A DNA stretch of 16,595 bases from Robiginitomaculum sp. (lineage in GTDB: Bacteria > Pseudomonadota > Alphaproteobacteria > Caulobacterales > Maricaulaceae): the NCBI GenBank assembly GCA_021647805.1, contig JAKITZ010000023.1:1-16595 (forward strand). The letters run 5' to 3'. This document shows, one piece after another, positions 13,692-16,595 of this stretch (position 1 is its first letter; each line of letters starts with the position of its first letter). The notes below the pieces were generated by a model. It saw only the letters and a list, made by a program, of their open reading frames with translations. It had not been told where the DNA came from and did no database searches. A program made the position numbers and the translations under genes.

Positions 13692-16364
13692 ATGACTAAA
13701 TGGGTTTATGGCTTTGGTGGCGGCACGGCGGACGGCTCTGCAAGTATGAAAAATTTGCTGGGCGGTAAGGGTGCTAATTTGGCCGAAATGTGTAGCCTTG
13801 GCCTGCCTGTGCCATCTGGTTTCACATTGAGTACCGAAGTTTGCACAAATTACCTTGATAACCAGAAATCATGGCCTGATGGCTTACAAAACCAGCTGGC
13901 CAAGGCTTTGCAGGTTCTAGAACAACAATCCGGCAAGAGCTTTGGTGATGCAGCTAATCCATTATTGGTTTCGGTGCGTTCCGGTGGGCGCGCCTCGATG
14001 CCGGGTATGATGGATACGGTTTTAAATCTTGGGTTAAACCTTGAAACTGTCGAGGGCTTGGCAAAACTTTCTGGTGATAGGCGTTTTGCATTTGATAGCT
14101 ATCGTCGTTTTATCCAAATGTATTCAGATGTGGTTTTGGGTATGGATCACGATCTGTTTGAAGAAATTCTTGATGAGCATAAAGATGTGCAAGGTTTTGC
14201 TACTGAGGCAGACACCGAGTTGGCGGCTGATGATTGGGAGCAAATAACCAAGCTATATCTTGCTTTGGTCGAGGACGAATTGGGTCATGAGTTTCCTGAT
14301 GATCCGGTGGATCAATTGTGGGGTGCTATTGGTGCAGTGTTTGACAGCTGGATGAATGATCGAGCCAAGGTTTATCGTGACTTGCATGACATACCGCAAA
14401 GTTGGGGTACGGCGGTAAATGTGCAAGCCATGGTATTTGGTAATATGGGGGAAACATCGGCCACCGGAGTGGCATTTACCCGCAACCCGTCTACTGGCGA
14501 GAATTTATATTACGGCGAATTTTTGATCAACGCCCAAGGCGAAGACGTGGTGGCCGGTATTCGAACTCCGCAAGCGTTGACCGAGCGGGCAAAAGAAGAA
14601 ATCGGCGATACCGAGCCAAGCATGGAAGCTGCCATGCCGAAAGTTTTTGCCGAGTTAACCGAAGTATTCAAACAATTAGAGACGCATTACATGGATATGC
14701 AGGACATCGAGTTTACCGTGGAGCGTGATCAATTATGGGTGTTGCAAACTCGAAGTGGCAAGCGCACTGCTAAGGCTGCGCTTAAAATTGCCGTTGATAT
14801 GGTGGCTGAGGGCTTGATCAATGAGAGCGAAGCGATTTTGCGGGTTGAGCCTTCTTCGTTGGATCAATTATTACACCCAATGCTAGCCGATGGGCATAAT
14901 TGCCCGATAATTTGCACTGGCCTGCCGGCATCACCTGGTGCGGCTACTGGCAAGGTCGTGTTTAGTTCCGAGGAAGCTGTGATTATGGCATCGCGCGGCG
15001 AGGATGTTATTCTTGTTCGTATTGAAACTTCGCCCGATGACATTCATGGAATGCATGCGGCCAAGGGAATTGTCACTGCGCGTGGCGGTATGACCTCACA
15101 TGCGGCAGTGGTGGCGCGTGGAATGGGGCGGCCTTGTGTTGCCGGTGCAGGTGAGTTGAGAATTGACTACTCAAAGGGTAGTTTTATGGTTGCTGGTCAG
15201 ACGGTGCATAAAAATGATGTGATAACTATTGATGGCGCCAAGGGGCATATCTTTTCCGGTACTGCGACAATGGTGCAACCAGAGCTTACCGGGGATTTTG
15301 GAGTTTTAATGTCTTGGGCCGATAAGGTTCGTAGAATGAAAGTTCGCACCAATGCCGAGACACCGGCTGATGTTAAAACTGCGTGTGACTTTGGTGCCGA
15401 GGGCATTGGCCTTTGTCGTACAGAGCACATGTTTTTTGAAGAAAGCCGAATTGCTGCGGTGCGCGAAATGATATTGGCCAAAGATAAAGCTGGGCGAATA
15501 GCAGCACTTGATCGCATATTGCCGATGCAGCGTGATGATTTTGTTGAGATTTTCCAAATCATGAGAGAGCGCCCCTGTACGATCCGCTTACTTGATCCGC
15601 CATTGCACGAGTTTTTGCCGCATAGTGAAAGAGACGTTACCCAAGTTTCGCAAGCTACTGGGATCGCTATTAGCGAACTTATGAGCCGTGCTGAAGGTTT
15701 AGCTGAGGCAAATCCCATGCTTGGTCACCGTGGGTGTCGCCTTGGTATTTCATACCCGGAAATTTATCAGATGCAAGCGCGGGCGATCTTCGAGGCGCAA
15801 GGCAAGGTCAAGCAACAAACGGGTATTATGGCGGATGTGGAAATTATGATACCGCTGGCGGCAACCGCCCGTGAGCTGGAAATATTACAAGACAAAATCA
15901 GGCAAATATCAGAACAAGTGACAGGTCATCAAGGCTTTGCTCCAGAATATCAATATGGAGCTATGATTGAATTGCCGCGCGCGGCATTGTGTGCTGCGGA
16001 GTTATCAGAATTTGCTAGTTTCTTCTCGTTTGGTACTAATGATCTAACCCAAACGGCTTTGGGGTTGTCGCGTGATGATGCGACTTCTTTTCTTGGTGAT
16101 TATATTTGCCAAGGTGTATTTGAAAAAGACCCGTTTGTTAGTCTTGATCAATCTGGTGTCGGGCAGTTGCTAGAAATTGCAACTAAGCGAAGCAGGCTCG
16201 CAAGACCGGATATCAAGCTGGGTGTTTGCGGTGAACACGGCGGCGATCCAGCCAGCATTCACTTTTTTGAGGGCTTAGGTTTGGATTATATATCTTGCTC
16301 GCCATTTCGGGTTCCTATTGCCAAACTTGCAGCAGCACAAGCTGTATTGCTGCGCGAGAAATGA
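13692..16364 (+). CDS. ppdK: Pyruvate, phosphate dikinase PpdK
   Basis: PPDK interconverts pyruvate, ATP and phosphate with phosphoenolpyruvate, AMP and pyrophosphate in the cytoplasm, in gluconeogenesis or glycolysis. The 890-aa product is full length. Seen: the N-terminal ATP-grasp part with LLGGKGANLAEM and SVRSGGRASMPGMMDTVLNLG; QDIEFTVERDQLWVLQTRSGKRT closing that domain; the swivelling phosphohistidine domain GGMTSHAAVVARGMGRPCV, with His470 as the phosphate carrier; and a C-terminal PEP/pyruvate barrel with GLCRTEHMFF, RLLDPPLHEFLP, LGHRGCRLG, SFGTNDLTQTALGLSRDD and GVCGEHGGDP, where Cys846 is the catalytic acid. It lies 18 bases after glyS, so it may be cotranscribed, although its metabolic role is separate. 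The Shine-Dalgarno site (TTAGGCG) is weak. No regulatory PPDK kinase is nearby. Confidence 0.97.
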   Translation: MTKWVYGFGGGTADGSASMKNLLGGKGANLAEMCSLGLPVPSGFTLSTEVCTNYLDNQKSWPDGLQNQLAKALQVLEQQSGKSFGDAANPLLVSVRSGGRASMPGMMDTVLNLGLNLETVEGLAKLSGDRRFAFDSYRRFIQMYSDVVLGMDHDLFEEILDEHKDVQGFATEADTELAADDWEQITKLYLALVEDELGHEFPDDPVDQLWGAIGAVFDSWMNDRAKVYRDLHDIPQSWGTAVNVQAMVFGNMGETSATGVAFTRNPSTGENLYYGEFLINAQGEDVVAGIRTPQALTERAKEEIGDTEPSMEAAMPKVFAELTEVFKQLETHYMDMQDIEFTVERDQLWVLQTRSGKRTAKAALKIAVDMVAEGLINESEAILRVEPSSLDQLLHPMLADGHNCPIICTGLPASPGAATGKVVFSSEEAVIMASRGEDVILVRIETSPDDIHGMHAAKGIVTARGGMTSHAAVVARGMGRPCVAGAGELRIDYSKGSFMVAGQTVHKNDVITIDGAKGHIFSGTATMVQPELTGDFGVLMSWADKVRRMKVRTNAETPADVKTACDFGAEGIGLCRTEHMFFEESRIAAVREMILAKDKAGRIAALDRILPMQRDDFVEIFQIMRERPCTIRLLDPPLHEFLPHSERDVTQVSQATGIAISELMSRAEGLAEANPMLGHRGCRLGISYPEIYQMQARAIFEAQGKVKQQTGIMADVEIMIPLAATARELEILQDKIRQISEQVTGHQGFAPEYQYGAMIELPRAALCAAELSEFASFFSFGTNDLTQTALGLSRDDATSFLGDYICQGVFEKDPFVSLDQSGVGQLLEIATKRSRLARPDIKLGVCGEHGGDPASIHFFEGLGLDYISCSPFRVPIAKLAAAQAVLLREK

Positions 16365-16378
16365 CCTCCATTTGAGGT
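16364..16378 (+). terminator. Weak hairpin at the end of ppdK
   Basis: ACCTC (16364-16368) pairs with GAGGT (16374-16378) around a five-base loop, starting at the last base of the ppdK stop codon. The bases after it are AAAATTTATT, with no real T-tract, so it is a poor intrinsic terminator; it may only protect the 3' end or be chance. Confidence 0.3.
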
Positions 16379-16421
16379 AAAATTTATTAACAGTCCTTTA
16401 GTTTAGGTGATAAACTATGTT

Positions 16422-16505
16422 GTGACTGTCATATATTGGAATAAAACTTCTATAAACCTGCTATTGACTGCAATCTTGATCCTTTCTACATGCGGCGTAA
16501 ATTAG
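16422..16505 (+). other. Lipobox-like micro-ORF in the gap after ppdK (uncertain)
   Basis: A frame from GTG 16422 to TAG 16503-16505 would encode 27 residues: a short N-terminus with Lys, a hydrophobic core (NLLLTAILIL), then STCGVN and the stop. LSTC resembles a lipobox with the Cys six codons before the stop. The start has no well-placed Shine-Dalgarno sequence. The same frame stays open after the TAG to the window edge. It could be a tiny lipoprotein, the 5' end of a broken or misread gene, or chance in AT-rich DNA. Confidence 0.2.
16464..16503 (+). promoter_or_regulatory. Possible promoters for a gene beyond the right edge
   Basis: Two overlapping weak candidates: TTGACT (16464-16469), 17 bases, TACATG; and TTGATC (16476-16481), 16 bases, TAAATT (16498-16503). 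A short hairpin GGTAC-TTTC-GTACC follows at 16526-16539. A gene may begin nearby: a GTG at 16558, preceded by GGAAG, opens a frame starting MEKLLQMNKLTK that runs off the edge. ATG 16524 opens another. Too little is visible to call either. Confidence 0.28.
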
Positions 16506-16595
16506 TGCCCTGTTAAGGCTATTATGGTACTTTCGTACCTTGGGATTGGAAGTGATTGTGGAAAAGTTGTTGCAAATGAACAAGTTGACCAAATT

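Noticed and set aside
15197..15718. 173-codon minus-strand frame within ppdK
   Set aside because: It is antisense to the conserved PEP-binding barrel of PPDK; no independent signal or ribosome site.

Overview
The window looks like chromosomal core DNA from an alphaproteobacterium. Base composition is moderate to low in GC by eye (not computed). The evidence for an alphaproteobacterium is an alphaproteobacterial-style lipid A block, the order polyprenyl diphosphate synthase / TrmN6-like methyltransferase / glyQ / glyS / ppdK, an alpha2beta2-type glycyl-tRNA synthetase, and a short intergenic repeat that resembles elements I remember from Rhizobiales genomes. I cannot assign an order with confidence. 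Gene packing is very tight: ATGA overlaps within operons, two tail-to-tail gene pairs whose stop codons touch or overlap, and one divergent pair only 31 bp apart. No rRNA, tRNA, CRISPR array, insertion sequence or prophage gene was seen.

Left part (1-5209, all on the minus strand). A DUF937 protein runs off the left edge. It is followed by a uracil-DNA-glycosylase-superfamily protein, with an 11-bp-arm inverted repeat in the gap. A gene-free gap of about 290 bp carries a rhizobial-like repeat core and a degenerate second copy. Next, read right to left, comes a translationally coupled operon: a DUF374 acyltransferase, waaA, lpxK and an LpxL/HtrB-type late acyltransferase. Together these phosphorylate, glycosylate with Kdo and acylate the lipid A precursor at the inner membrane.

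Middle part (5210-8693). A CX5R phosphatase reads away from the lipid A operon. It meets, stop to stop, a minus-strand PYROXD2/phytoene-desaturase-like FAD oxidoreductase. A divergent promoter region then separates this from a plus-strand MraY/WecA-family glycan-phosphate transferase, which would load a sugar phosphate on undecaprenyl phosphate.

Right part (8690-16595). A minus-strand long-chain polyprenyl diphosphate synthase (probably for the ubiquinone side chain) overlaps the transferase at the stop codons. It has a good sigma70-like promoter whose -35 lies in the centre of a 17-nt palindrome. Diverging from it are a TrmN6-like tRNA methyltransferase, glyQ and glyS (one-base overlap), then pyruvate phosphate dikinase. 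The last 231 bp are intergenic, with weak hairpins, possible promoters, a lipobox-like micro-ORF and possibly the start of another gene.

No undescribed multi-gene system is evident. The best leads are the palindrome-embedded ispB promoter, the phosphatase with a PTEN/PTPMT1-like loop next to lipid A genes, the repeat pair, the iron-sulfur-lacking UDG-like protein and the Gly/Asp-rich insertion in GlyS.
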